A stretch of 64,000 nt of DNA from Rhynochetos jubatus (taxonomy: Eukaryota; Chordata; Aves; Eurypygiformes; Rhynochetidae). Made by a program: the position numbers and the translations under genes. The notes under the pieces were generated by a model. It was not told the origin of the DNA. It saw nothing but the letters and a program-made list of their open reading frames with translations, and did no database searches. The stretch lies in the NCBI GenBank assembly GCA_027574665.1, contig CM050648.1, positions 67,039,363 to 67,103,362 on the forward strand. The letters run 5' to 3'. Shown in pieces: positions 49,051 to 61,900 of the stretch (position 1 is its first letter; each line of letters starts with the position of its first letter).

Positions 49051-49499
49051 CTCATGCTGTGGATCTGTAGGGAAAGGCTCCCGCCAAACAGCCTGCCACC
49101 CACCCTCTCATGTCAGCTCCGCGGAAGGAAAGCTTGACGCGTGGAGAAACCCCACCATGCTGCCGCTCTCCAGCAGCTTCCCGCAGGTGGGGTGCACTGG
49201 GAGGAGACCCCATCCATTGGCTCTGCTGCCGGCTCCCCGCATCCTCCGGCTGCATCTCAGGGCGGGAAGCATGCCAGGACTTTTCGGGATGAGAAGATAC
49301 GCGAGGGCCAGCTGGTGCAGGGAAGCCCCGCGACAGGGGTGTAGTTTTAACTGTTTCCCCTTCCGAAAGGTTGGATCGTCCTCTGATCTCTCCACACCCT
49401 TATCACCTCCACCACAACTGAATTGTTCACGGCTGCTGACAAGCACGGAAATTAACGGTCCCTCAGCATAAAACTCCCAAGAAAGCACCGTGATAATAA

Positions 49500-49770
49500 A
49501 GATCAAAGATGAAGTGAGATGACCGGCGGCGCCTTCCCCAGCCCAGGCCCCGGCCCCGGCCCAGGCCAGGCCGAGATGAGCGCAATGACGGCGTCCGCCC
49601 GCCAGGGGGCGCTGCCGACTCGGCGTTGGCGCCGCGGCGGCCGCCGGCAGAAGCCAGCCGAGCTGGGGGATACAGCTGGGGCGGGGGGCAGCGGGGGAGC
49701 TGGTACGAGCTGGGGGAGAGCTGGCTGCCGGCGTGGCCCTTTCCTCAGCAAACCGCTGTGGAGCTAGTGG
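49500..49770. promoter_or_regulatory. CpG island, orphan promoter candidate
   Basis: The GC content and CpG density rise sharply over about 270 bases in an otherwise A/T-rich intergenic region. The island contains gcgccgcggcggccgccgg, a GC box-like ggggcgggg near 49678-49688 and a CTCF-like core. No TATA box is evident. It starts about 9.5 kb after the ANKS6 3' end and just after a CR1 3' end. Open frames cross it on both strands (up to 278 codons on minus), which is expected from its base composition, and none looks like a known protein. It could be the promoter of a noncoding RNA, an alternative or distal promoter, or an insulator. Confidence 0.6.
49598..49614 (+). promoter_or_regulatory. 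CTCF-like core motif
   Basis: The sequence cccgccagggggcgctg matches the vertebrate CTCF core (CCRSCAGGGGGCGCT) almost exactly. It lies inside the CpG island in a gene-poor stretch, a typical setting for a boundary or loop anchor. Binding is not shown by sequence alone. Confidence 0.55.
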
Positions 49771-52327
49771 GCTCCCCGACCTCGCCTCACCCGGGTCAGC
49801 CGCTGTGCCGAGGCCCTCGGGCAGCTCCCGCCTTTCACGGTGGGGATAAAGCTCTCTCCTCCAGCCTGAGGGGGATCTAAGCTTCCCTCTGTTTACGTAC
49901 AGGGAAGGAGAACCCGCAAAACAACACGTGTGAGTGAGTGGCAAACCAAATGTTAAGTGCTATCTAAAATTGTCCTTGTGCGTTCTCAGCTCCAGTCATT
50001 CCGATATATATTTACTGGAGAATTGGGGTGTACGAAGCTCAAGGAAGGAAAATGTGATGGGGACGGTGTGTTCTCACGTAGGCCTCAAAACACACCAGTG
50101 TTGTTCCCCATTGCAGGCAGCATCCCCATTGCTGTGGGAAGAAGTTTAACTCACCTGAACCCTCCAGACTGCGGATCTCTTAGTTTAAGCGCTATGAATT
50201 TTTATGGTAGTGAAAAATCTCTGATCTGCTTAAATTCTTCCAAATTTAGGTTCGGGGTTGAGTCATCATTATTTCCTGTCAAATGGTTTTGTGAAGTCAC
50301 CCAAAATAATGAGATGTCACTTGCCTGGATACATTAATAATTAGAAGGATTTATTGTAGCAGGCATCATGGGAAAGTGTAACTTTCCCATTAGATGTCCT
50401 TAATTAGAAAAGAATGTGTCAGATTTCAGATCAACGTAGGGGAACTACAACTATCCATTAAAGAGAGAAGGACAAATAACGCAAGTGACAGCCCTTGCAG
50501 AAGTACAAAGATTTAAATACTTTATAAATTAAGGGGATTGAAGGTGCTTATTTTCATCACTAAAGCTCTATGACCTGTCTGCATTGTCAGAAGGATGCAG
50601 TCTCCAAACTGAATTAAACACCACAAAGAGCAAATACTGTATACAGTTCTGACAATAGAGTATTTGCATAATCAGCAATTATTCCTTTTTGTGTCTTTCA
50701 GCCATGCCTCTGTAGGGTGGGACAAACCACTCTGGAAATTATGGTAATAGGAAAATTTGATAGTGACAATGGTATCTCGAACCACAAGAGCCGTAGCTAG
50801 TACATTTGTTCAGCTGGTGGCAAGATGTGGAGTAGAGAAGTGGTCTGACTAGCTTTTAGATAAAAATTAGAGGGCTGTTAGGTAATTGAAATGTGTGGGA
50901 GGCATTACTGTAAATCCAAGCAGCATGAGGTGCCTAGCTACTCAGGCCTGTGTAAGGGGTTAATTTAAGTACCCGGCTTTTGTGGCTTCCTTTTGGCTGT
51001 GGATAATTCCTCACAGACCCAGGCCAAGGATTTACAGGGTGGTACACAGAAGCTGAAAAGTAAGTCTTACAATGCTTACATTTACTTAGAGCCACGAGTG
51101 GAACCAGTTTACGCTCATATTTCTGCCCAGTCCTTGGTTAACGTACAGGCATGTATTTTATTTATACAGTCTTAAAACCATGCCATGAATGACATCAAAG
51201 CAAGAGTAATTTAAGGAACGGGAACATGTGTCTGCAGTTTATTTCGGCTTGCAAAGAGACGATGTTCCAAGATGGGGAGACTAAAATTTTGCAGCATAAG
51301 CAACCTAGTCCCTCTGGGACATTGGATCTATTCATCCCGTATCAGTTACACGTGAGAGTTACTACAAGCTCATGCTTTTCTGTGGCCTCTATGAAATCAG
51401 TAACGTTGGACCAGTGCCTAACTGACAGGTGGCCACATTACCAAGTTATCAGCTCGTTTGCTGCTCTTGATAAGTGTTTCATTAGTGCTGGTTTTGGTAG
51501 GAAAGCTGAATTTGTTTCTTATGGGGAAAGGAAATCCTTTAACAAGGAGGCTGAGCCGCAAAACAGGGCCTCCTTAGATAAGCTTTTCAGTTTGACCATT
51601 TTCTGCAGCATTTTGCTTGAAAAATATGTTTCAGGGTTTTATGACTGTTTATCCACAGTGTAATTATGAGCACTAGGTTTGGATTAAGAAAAGGATAGAT
51701 CTAGTTTACCAGAGGGGCCTGATGGAGATATAGGTGCTCAAAATTTGTGTAATTCAGTGGGATTGAAAAGTGTGCACGTGTTTAATTCAGAATGTCGTAA
51801 ATGTCCTTTCGAAGTACTGGGTAGAAGTCCTTTTTATTATTAATTTAGCCTTCTCTTTTCTAAATGGAACCTTTCATCGCATATTAAATCCTAAGAGGGC
51901 TAGGGAACACAGGGTGTGTTCCAAAGGGATACATAAAAATCACCTTACTTCCATAAGTCGTTAGCATCCAGCATTTGTGCTTTTAATGAGCTGAAATGAG
52001 AAATCTTGTAAACTAATTTGAACAAACTACAGTGTCTTACTCACAGCAAGATGCCTGAAACATCAATCAACTCTTGAAAATTTGTTTGTGAGATACTTCT
52101 CTGAGAATCTTTTATCCTAAAAATGACACTTGAAAAATCTGCAATAGATCTTGACAAGATTCACACGTGAATGCCCAAGAGGGAAGTGATACAGTGTTTT
52201 ACTGTGGAAGGTGACATAAATATTCCACTTCTGAAGCTAGGTCTAAACAAAGCTTACCTGCTCATTAAAACGTAATGAAACACGGCTATTTTACATACTG
52301 TTGTGTAAATGAGATTTCCTAAAACAT
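49771..52327. other. Intergenic DNA between CpG island and solo LTR
   Basis: No coding exon recognised. The 145-codon frame at 51226-51663 shows no family motif, splice context or codon pattern that would support it. Confidence 0.6.
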
Positions 52328-53439
52328 TGTACTGGGTAGTGGGGGAGCTACAGGGGTGGCTTCTATGAGAAGCTGCTAGAAGTCTTCCCCATGTGTGACA
52401 GAGCCAATGCCAGCCAGCTCCAAGACAGACCTGCCACTGGCCAAGGGTGAGCCCGTCAGCAATCGTGGTAGCATCTCTGGGCTAACATGGTTAAGAAGGA
52501 GGGCAAAAAAAAAACTGGGAAGAGAAATTTCAGCAAAGAGAAAGTGAGATATGAGAGCAACAACCCTGCAGACCCCAAGGTCAGTGGAGACAGAGAGAGA
52601 AGTGGTGCACGAGGTGTCAGAGCAGAGATTCCCCGGCAGCCCGTGGTGCAGCCCATGGTAAAGCCGGCTGTGGCCTGCAGCCATGGAGGGTCATGGTGGA
52701 GCAGAGACCCACCTGCAGCCTGGGGAGGACCCCACGCTGGAGAAGGTGGATGCCCAAAGGAGGCTGTGAACCCTTGGGAATCTCATGCTGGAGCAGGCTC
52801 CTGGCAGGACCTGTGACCCTGTTGAGAGAGGAGCCCAGGCTGAAGCAGGTTTGCTGGCAGGACTTGTGACGCCAGTGGGACCCTTGCTGGAGCAGGCTGC
52901 TCCTGAAGAACTGCACCCCGTGGGAGGGACCTATGCTGGAGCAGTTCATGAAGAACTGCAGCCCATGGGAAGGACTCATGTTGGAGAAGTTCATGGAGGA
53001 CTGTCTCCCGTTGGAGGGACCTCAAACTGGAGAAGGGACAGGGTGTGAGGATCCCTCCCCCTGAGAAGGAAGGAGCGGCAGAGACAGCGTGTGATGGACT
53101 GACCCCAACCCCCATTCCCTTTCCACTTGTGTCACTGCAGGAGAGGAGGTAGAGAAAATTGTAAGTAAAGCTAAACTGGGGAGGAAGGGAGGGGTGGGGG
53201 GAAGGTGTTTTAAGATTTGGTTTTAGTTTTCATTATTCTACTCTGATCTGGTTGGTAATAAGTTAATTTTCCTCAAGCTGAGTCTGTTTTGCCCATGACA
53301 GTAACTGATGAATGGTCTCTCCCTGGTCTTGACCCACAAACCTTTTTGTTACATTTCCTCTCCCCTGCCCAGCTGAGGAGGGCGGTGATAGAGCAGCTGT
53401 GGTGGGCACCTGGTCTCCAGCCAGGGTCAGCCCACCACA
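52328..53439 (+). mobile_element. Solo LTR, avian ERVL-type endogenous retrovirus
   Basis: About 1.1 kb recognised as a long LTR common in bird genomes, probably ERVL-related (class III). Landmarks are the 5' part with gggagctacaggggtggctt, a central run of imperfect tandem units of roughly 45-50 bp built on gctggagcag...ctgcagcccatgggaagga (about 52700-53040), the U3/R area with ggaaggtgttttaagatttg, the polyadenylation-type region near 53255, and the 3' end ccagccagggtcagcccaccaca. No internal retroviral genes and no second LTR lie next to it, so it is a fossil solo LTR left by recombination. A matching target-site duplication was not evident and the ends are approximate. Age cannot be judged from a single LTR. 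Confidence 0.8.
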
Positions 53440-54449
53440 AATGCTCCTTTATTTTCAAACCTTCTCTGAAAAACCTCTAGGCATAGAGAAGTTCAGTAAG
53501 ATAAAGAAAACATTTTATTCAGCTTTAAGAGCTGGAATTTTTGCCGCAGAAGTGTGTCATGTAGGATGGCTACATGGCTCACCATCAGTGAATTTGACTA
53601 TTCTCTTGTAGTAGTAGTAATATTTTTAGGTCTAAATTAAAAACTGCCTGAAGCAACAGATGAGTTCTAAGCTCACTGGTCTCTGAATAAGGATACAAAT
53701 CAAAATTGGCACTTTCCTCAGAAAGCCACTTTGAAGGTTAGCTGTCCACTTTGACTGAGGGAAGCACCTTTGGCTTCAGGAAGACTGCTGTGCTGCAGGT
53801 GCTTGCAGGCCTGGAGTGCTCCCAGGCACTTCAGAGGCAGAGACTTCCCTTGTACCAAACAGTAGCTGTTTCAAATCTTTAAAATAGGGGACAAGTTAAA
53901 TAAGAGAGACAAAGAGACAGATTGAAGACAGATGACCGCCCATTTAATTTTTTTGAAGCAAGGGTCTTCACAGATCTGAATAGAATAATTTTAGGACTTT
54001 AGTATTTTAAGACTCTCTGTCACACCAATTCAGATTGATGAACCAATGCACCCATTTAACTTTTCAAGTGTTAAAAAACATGCCCAACTTAGTTTCGCCC
54101 ATAAAGGCAATGTTTTGGACAGATTATGCAACGAAAAAGTGCCCAAACCAAACAGATGATCTAGCTATGCCTGCAAAGATTGGAAATTCAGTCATTCAGG
54201 CAGCTTAAGGTGCCAAAATAAGCAGATAGATGTTTCAGGAGATTATGAAATATGCCTGATGTCCCTTGAAATCAGATCAGGTATGCTGAGACAGTCTTGC
54301 CTATTTTTGGTGGTACGACCTGTACAACAATCATGAATAAATATGTACGTCAGTACTTATGGGTAGCTGTGTATACTCATGGCCAAAACAGTTGCCAGGC
54401 ACCAAACACCATCCTGTTTACTGGGTTTTACCAGGAAGTCAGCATCCTG
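53440..54449. other. Intergenic DNA between solo LTR and CR1
   Basis: A/T-rich sequence with no recognised feature. Confidence 0.6.
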
Positions 54450-55930
54450 GGGTCTTCTCTCTCAAGTGTGCGTACACTAATGAACGCAGCATGGGGAATA
54501 AACCTGAGGAAGCAGAGCTCTGCGTGCAGAAGGGCTATGATGGGATCACAGAGAAAAGGTGGGATTGCTCACGCGACTGCAGTGCTGCAATGGGGGATAA
54601 ATGCTAGGAGTACAAGGTGGTGGAGTTGCCCTCTACGGGAGGGAACAGCTGGGGTATATAGAGCTCTGCCAGGGCATGGATGATGAGCCAGCTGAGAACT
54701 CACGGCTATCAGTTACTGAGCAGACCAATATGGGTGACATTCTGTAGTAGGTGTATACTGTAGGTGGCATGAGCAGGAAGAACAAATGGGTGAGGCCTTC
54801 TATAGACAAAAGTAGCCTCACATTCCCAGGTCATAGTCCTCATGGGGACCTTGAACCACTTTGATATCTACTGGAGGAACAACACAGATGCAATCCTGGA
54901 CAGCATTGAGAACAAGTTCCTGACACAAATGATAGAGGAGCCAATGAGGACAGGTGTTCTGCTGGACCTCATAATTACAAACAAGGAAAGGCTGGCTGGG
55001 GTTGTGAAGGTTGAAGTCAGCCTTGGCTGCAGTGACCATGAGATGATGGATTTCCAAATCCTGAGATCCTGCAAAAAGCAGGATCACAACGCTGGACTTC
55101 AGGAGAGCAGACTTTGGCATCATCAGCGATCTGTTTGTAGAGTCCCCTGCGCTAAGGTCCTAGATGGAAGAAGGGCCCAAGAAAGATGTTTGATATTTGA
55201 GGATCACTTCTTCCAAGCTTGAGCAGTCCATTAAAACGAGCAGGAAGTCAGACAAAAGTGCCAGGAGGGTTGCATGGACTAACAAGAAGTTCCTGGCAAA
55301 ACAAACATGAAAAGGAGAGACACTGTCTGAGCATGCAGAAATGCTGTTAAGAAAGCCAAAGCGCATCTGTAATTGACTCTAGGACAGGATGCTTCTCTAA
55401 ATGCATAAATAGCAGAAGGAAGACTAGGGAAAATGTGTGCCTGCTGCTGAGTAGGGCAAGAGCCCTGGTGACACATGGCATGGAAGAGGCTGAGGCACTG
55501 AATGCCATGTTCACCTCAGACTTTACTAGTAAGACCCACTATCAGAAATCTGAAGGCCCAGAGACCAAGGGGAAAGTCTGGAGCAAGGAAGACTTAGCCT
55601 TGCTGGAAGAGGATTAGGTTAGAAAACAGTTAATCAAACTGGACATACATAAGTCCATGGTCCCTGATGGAATGTACCCATGAGTGCTGAGGGAGGTGAC
55701 TGATGTCACTGTGTGGCCACTCTCTATAATCTTTGAATGACTAGTGACTAGGAGAAGTGTGTGAGGACTGGAGGAAAGCATGTCACTCCTGTCGCCAGGA
55801 AGGTCAAGAAAGAGCCACTGCAGATCTTTTCCTGCTATGCCAACAGAGCCGCCCTTACTGCTTACTGACCCAGGAGTCTCGCACCAGGATTCTAGAGCAA
55901 TCTGAAGCTAGGGCAGAAGTCCATGTGTTC
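54450..55930 (+). mobile_element. CR1 LINE, endonuclease and early RT, 3'-truncated
   Basis: This carries the 5' half of CR1 ORF2 on +: the endonuclease start (AYTNERSMGNKPEEAEL near 54470), DCSAAMGDKC, LTQMIEEPMRTGVLLDLIIT and LGCSDHEMMDFQILRSC near 54910-55070, and the EN-RT linker ETKGKVWSKEDLALLEED near 55560, then the first RT segment (IKLDIHKSMVPDGM). It ends before the RT core, with no CR1 3' end nearby. Most CR1 copies lose the 5' end, so this polarity is unusual. The frames are broken. Confidence 0.88.
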
Positions 55931-58900
55931 ACTCCTTCCAATTAAGTTTTGACACTGTCTGTATTTTCACAATGAGGAAAATGTCCAAAAACTGGTGCCA
56001 GAGGAAAATCTGTGTAGCTATATCGATACAGGAGCGCTCGAGGTACATCAGTTCACAGTGCTCTGCAAAAATGGCTTCAGACCGCAGGCCAGATGAAGTG
56101 GTTAGGTGCAGCTGGGGGTTGGTCTGAATCCTGTGAGAAGTGAGTTTAAACATCTGCCTCAATCCTGTCGAGCAGGGAATGTAGAAATGAGCTTCCTGAA
56201 ACATTGTGGGACAAAAGAGTGGCACATGAAAAGGATTTTGCAAGGAGCCTGTCTGCCTTTGCACTGATTTCTGGAGCCAATAGCTCCTTGCTCCTCAATG
56301 TGTTGGCCAAAAATGGTCTCTATTTAGAGGTGGGGGAAGTTGATGGAAACAGTTAACATGTGCCCAGGCTCTTTTTATCTGCCTGACTATAAACATCCGT
56401 GGATATTAGCACAGTTTGTGTATATTTTTCCAATTACCATGGAAGTGAGCATTGCTGCAGTGTAAGCATTTTCAGCCATTTGTCTTTTGAGTAAAACCAA
56501 GAAAAATAACCAATACCAGAACACTGAAAACATTGCAAAATCAGTAAGTGTTCATTACAGCTCATACAGATGTCCACTTTGACCAGTTGCAACGCCATGA
56601 GTGAAGTTCTCAGTATTTTGGCAGGCTTCGTTTAGCTGGTTTCATTATTATTTTAATCAAATGAGATTTCAGCCATCATTGAAAACAATATTTTATTTTA
56701 TTTTTATTTTATTTTATTTTATTTTATTTTATTTTATTTTATTTTATTTTATTTTATTTTATTTTATTTTATTTTATTTTATTTTATTTTATTTTTTTTT
56801 ATTTTATTTTATTTTAGTGTATATGTGCAATATGAATGTGATTGCAAGGATTACAGCTTTTTGGTGCCTCCAGTAAATATGGTCTGAATTGTCTTTATAT
56901 ACAAACCAGCCCAAATACGATTACAAGTATGGACAAAGTCACTAAAGCATCTTCTATTCCATGTGACCGACAGGGCCTGATGACTGAAGCTTATACTTTG
57001 CATCCTACATTTTTTCAAAGCATAATGCAATTTCTATTTCCCTGTTGTTATGATTGTATGAGACAATCCCTAGCTTTAGAAAAGGCAGCAGCAAGTCAGG
57101 GCATTAAAATTAAAGGGGAAAAAAAATCTACACAAACCACTTAAGCACACTCATTATTATGGCCCTTGCTACCTCGGGCCACTGGAGAACTTATAATTTA
57201 GTCAGCATTATGCAGTTTGAAGTGTTTTATGTTCTGCATGGGAGCAGGCTGCAATTCAAATATCAGTGGCCATGAAAAATATGCACATACGTTTAGTATG
57301 AAAATCTCCAAGGGCATAACAGAAGAGACGGGCACATGTAGCTGCAGTGTGATGGAGAATTTCTGTGAATTAATCATTTGGACATAGTTTATCACCATTT
57401 TATATTTTGCCAGAGACACTTCCTTGCCATTTGTTGGGAAAACTTATTATACATGCACATCTTAGAAAGATAATAAGGCCAAAGCCTTTGATGCTTAAAG
57501 GCAACAGGCTTTGTTAGATTCTGTTATGACACAGACAACTTCTCCACTGACAGAGCCATTCAGATAACAAGAGTAATTGCTTATTTTATCGAGTTTAGGG
57601 AATTGTGCTCCATTCTCCCTCCTTGCCTATTACATCAGCTATTATGACCCATCTTCTCCCATAATTTAGGGGGAGTGGAGTATGTGCATTTTGAAAGCTT
57701 TTCTTGAAAGAATAGAGGGCTGTATTTACATGTTTCCTTCATTATCCCAAAGTGCAAATACTTTAATGTATTCCTTCCAAAGAAGCAGGGTGGCATGCAT
57801 GTGCATGTGTGCATCCGTTTATGTGCCTAGGTGTTTGTGTGTAGTTCACTCTCTGGAGCGGGTAGGGGAATAAGAAAGGTTCATTTAATTGTTGCTTTAT
57901 ACCCTCTTCTGACTGGATACAATACCATTGTAATTGGTATTAGCAAAACTACAAACAGAGCAGTCGCTTCTGACACTTTAAAAGAACTTTATTGACATCT
58001 CCAAACGTGGGGAATTTTAAAGTAGATTTTTTCTGTCTGTAAGGCTTGGTGTGATCAAAGGCCTAATAGCAGCTCTAGATTGCTGAAAATGAGGCTACAG
58101 ACCAGATTCCAGCTCTTTTTGAAGAAAAAACCCTCAACCTTAAGTTTGATTCAGCTTATTCTTCACAAAACTATCAGAAAGCTAGCATTGAAAAGTGGAG
58201 AATTAAAAGAAAAAAAGCTCTCAAATTTTATATGCCATCTAAAGATTTTCACCAAAATATAAGTGTTGGATCCAGTATCTTAAAATGCTGCTGTTCCATA
58301 GTTTTATTACTTATAATAACCAGTTTTCTCTACTTCTAAAGCAGAAGTTTTGAAGTATGACCACTATAGCAAAGTCATGAAATGGTCAGAGTCTGACTTC
58401 TGAAATATTCCAAAACTAGACTGACATTAACAGAAGGACAACTTCCAATGGAAGTTGGGAGTTACGTGGAAACCAGAATGGGTCGTACCTCTTTCACTAT
58501 ATAAAAATATAATCATTTCCCAAAACCATAACCAAATATGGAGGCCAGCTCTGAGCAAATTCTGCCAGCTGTTTTATGAAAAAGGAGTCAATGATATTTT
58601 TCCCCCACACAGGACTGTGCACTTTCACACTCCAGAAGCACTAGTGAAGAGGCTGTGACTCGCAGGCAAGAACTCTGCGTTCAGTAACATTTGCTTTCCT
58701 GGTTCATGTGAATGCCCTGGTAGAGTATCTGAACTCACTCACCCAGCATCCCTGCTATCAGCTGGGTAAGACTGGATGCCAGCTTAGTTTCCCTGATGCT
58801 TGTTCTGCTTTTGTCTCCATGAAAAGGTCTTGTTAATACACCCACCTTTGTGTTTGTCATATTTAAATGTGCAGCCACATTCTTAGTTTTGTGAGGACCT

Positions 58901-61900
58901 TTTCATCATCTTTTGAAATTACTCCATGAGACTGGTAACAAATGAGAGCTTGCCAGCCGTGGAATGGGTATTAACAATGAATTTTCCACAGCAGACATTC
59001 ATGCGTTTGTCTTGTGGCTGGCTGGGAGGACACAACTGTGTTCTGCATCTCAGTGGAGCAGCTGGCAAGATAAGCAGAGTGTCTGGATTAATGTGCTTGG
59101 CTCTAATTAGCTCCATAAAGAGGCAATTGGCCTAGGCAGCGGACTGTACTGAAGTAATGGAAGTACACTTTTTTCAGGACACTCTCTCTGCATAGCACTG
59201 GTTTATATAGGTAGACCAGCTCATTTGGGCCAGCTTGTTTGTGACTAAACTACGCTCTGTTGTGCTTGCTGCTTTGTCATTTCCAACTGCAAGGTCAAGA
59301 GTGACGTAACATTTCTGCAGACATGATATCCTTGGCAAAACAAAGGAGATTTAGCCACCATGTATTCGAGCAGTTTCATGAAACAGGTTTGCACTGTCTC
59401 CAAAGGACTGTCCTACTGCTACACTTGAGTCAGTTGTGTGTACAGACAGTGAGCCTGCAAATGGTCCTGCAGCCTGGCTGTCATGCAGCTGGGACTGCAG
59501 TTGCCCAGCAGCTTGGCACCCAGCTACGTGCCTGCACGCACAGTGCCGTGCACGTGCACTGACTCTGACATACCGGTCATGCCAGGCTCACCGTGTGTGC
59601 AGCAAATCTGACACGTGGTGGGCTCACTGAGCTTGCACAGAGTGCCCGGAGTGACTCCTCTGCGCCCGAGTAGTAAATCCAAACTGTCATGCACGCTGGC
59701 AGCAGTCACTTGTGACTGGGTTCTGGGCACCTGGCAAGTAGTCCAAGCTTTTACCTCTGCTCTAACTTGTAGTCCAGGACAAATGTCTGAATTCCCTATT
59801 TCTTGTGGGAACAGTGGAAAGTGCTCCAAGTAGAACAAGGCATTGTATCTGGGGAAGATCAGACTCCTGGCAGCTACGTGGGAGGTAAGCAGGTCACCAC
59901 ACAGGAAGAGTGACTGAGTGCCACTCTTCAAGAAAGATAGTCATGGCTGCTGATAACACATTGTGCTGAGGTCAGACTGTGTTTGACCCAGTTGCTTCTT
60001 CACAACACTGAAATATTCTTTAGCTGCGGTGTGTTCTGCATTACATTGCTGGCTCCCATACTTCATCTCCTAGGGGTCCGGTTGTTCAACTCCTACCCAG
60101 AAGTGTCACCGCTAGCTTTTTAGGTTTGCTAAGAGTGACATCTGTGTCAGGATGTCTTTTTACAGCAGAGCTACTTCAGGATTGTCTGAAGTGTTGGTGG
60201 TGCTTTATTGCAGCTACCGTTGAGTTGCTTGAAGATATCTGGAGCACATGCTTCATTGTTTAACCTTCTCCTTCTTCCCCCTTCTGCTCAAGTCTGCCTC
60301 CCCTCGTCCTTTCGTGTTGCTTTCGATACATACTGCTTGCTGTTTCTGTTTATTGCTGGCACTGAGACTGAACGAGCAGCAGTAAATGAGTATCGATTCA
60401 AGTAGCAAGTGGTGTGGGACTTGCCAGGGCCAACCTTTCTTGTGCTCCTCAGGACAAGGGCAGGGAGAACTGTGCAGAATTTTTGATAGAGAGTCCGGGA
60501 GGGTGTTTCCCTCCACAGTGCTGAGCCATGTTTCAGGGCACTCGCAGCCCATGGTCTTTCTCTTACTTTTGATGTAGATTTTTCTTTTTAGAAGCAATAC
60601 CCAGTGAGTGTATTTTGAACAGGAGTCTCTGCAAGTTTATTAATTTTTTCTGTATTGCCACATCCTTTCCATTTTGTGTCACCGTAACTTCCCTGTTGGG
60701 AATGCATTTTTGCTCTTTCAGTTCGTTTGTCTGGTCTTTGCTGCCCAGAATCTGTTCTCTGTTGGTCCAGGCTGGGCTCTAAACAATTTTTTATGCGATC
60801 TAGTTACAAATTTGGCATTGTATGTTGCCGTTTCTTCTTCTCTCCAAATTAACTAACTGCTGCTTTATAGATTCTCTGAAAAATGGAAAATCCAGGTCAC
60901 TTCTGTAACGTAAGCATAAAGACTGTAGTCTAACAGAGCACAAGGCCTAGTAGAGCAGAAAGCCTGTGGCCTAACTCTATTCCTTAATCGAGGTTATATA
61001 TATATTAATAACAGAAACTGCAAAGGTGGCAGAAATTCCAAGTAGAGGCAGGCAAGATCAAAATGGCTCTGGCAAAAGTTATTTTAGTCAGGTAGAGGTT
61101 TTTTTATTTATTGCTTGGGACAAAGTATGAACGCAAGCTAAAATTGCAACAGCAAATAACCCCAGAGCGTGGCGAGTTATACTTAGCTAGCATTAAGGTA
61201 ATGTCATGTAGAAGCAGAATATTTGTGGTTAGCTAAAGTGACAAAAATACAGCTGCACTGATATTAATCCTGTATTAATCTTGTAAAGAGATGGGATTTT
61301 GAGAAATAGAGGACTTTGGAAGGGATCTACCTGCTTCCTCTGCATAGACCAGTTTTCCCTTTTTAGGCATTAACTGAACTTGTTATTCTGATTTTGCTGT
61401 TGATAACCTGGCGAAGTAGAGAGCTAAGCTATACTGATTACTTATCTGTGAATTTTATGAGTTTATTTGAAACCTTGTAACAGCCTTTAAATTCTACTGA
61501 TCATTAGAGGTCCTAGTTTAGGAGTTTTACTGATATTTTAATGACTGGTCAGTAATTCAGGATGTGTTTTTAAAGATGCAGCTGCTGGCAAAATGCTTTT
61601 CAGTTTCAATGTAAAAACCTGAGGGATATAATGTGATTTCATGAAACACGGCCCTAACTCAGGAAATGATGAAATGTATGCTTCGAGTTATGTGAGTACA
61701 TAGATAGCAGTTGAATGCTTCTAAATTTATTGTATATATTTTTAAAACATACCCTGGCTTGGAAGAGAACATTGCAGGTGGTATAATTTCTTTCTGCAGA
61801 GGGCAGTAGTATATATACATGTATCTAATGCATAAATATGAACAATACTAGTATTACTTGTTATAAAGTCACTTTCATTTGAAAAAAGGTGATAAATCAT

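Noticed and set aside
49108-49944. 278-codon frame on the minus strand across the CpG island
   Set aside because: GC-rich DNA has few stop codons, so long chance frames are expected. The translation is low in complexity over the island, resembles no known protein and has no conserved motif.
51226-51663. 145-codon frame in the intergenic region
   Set aside because: No motif, no homologue recognised and no promoter nearby. The length is compatible with chance in 64 kb.
56601-56876. Frame rich in Phe, Ile, Leu and Tyr suggesting a membrane protein
   Set aside because: It is a translation of the ATTTT microsatellite.
59430-59700. GC-richer stretch with small palindromes such as gtgccgtgcacgtgcac, considered as a promoter
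   Set aside because: CpG density is low compared with the 49.5-kb island and there is no supporting motif.
61795-61812. Second CTCF-like string (gcagagggcagtag)
   Set aside because: It fits only the weaker half of the consensus and lies in A/T-rich DNA.
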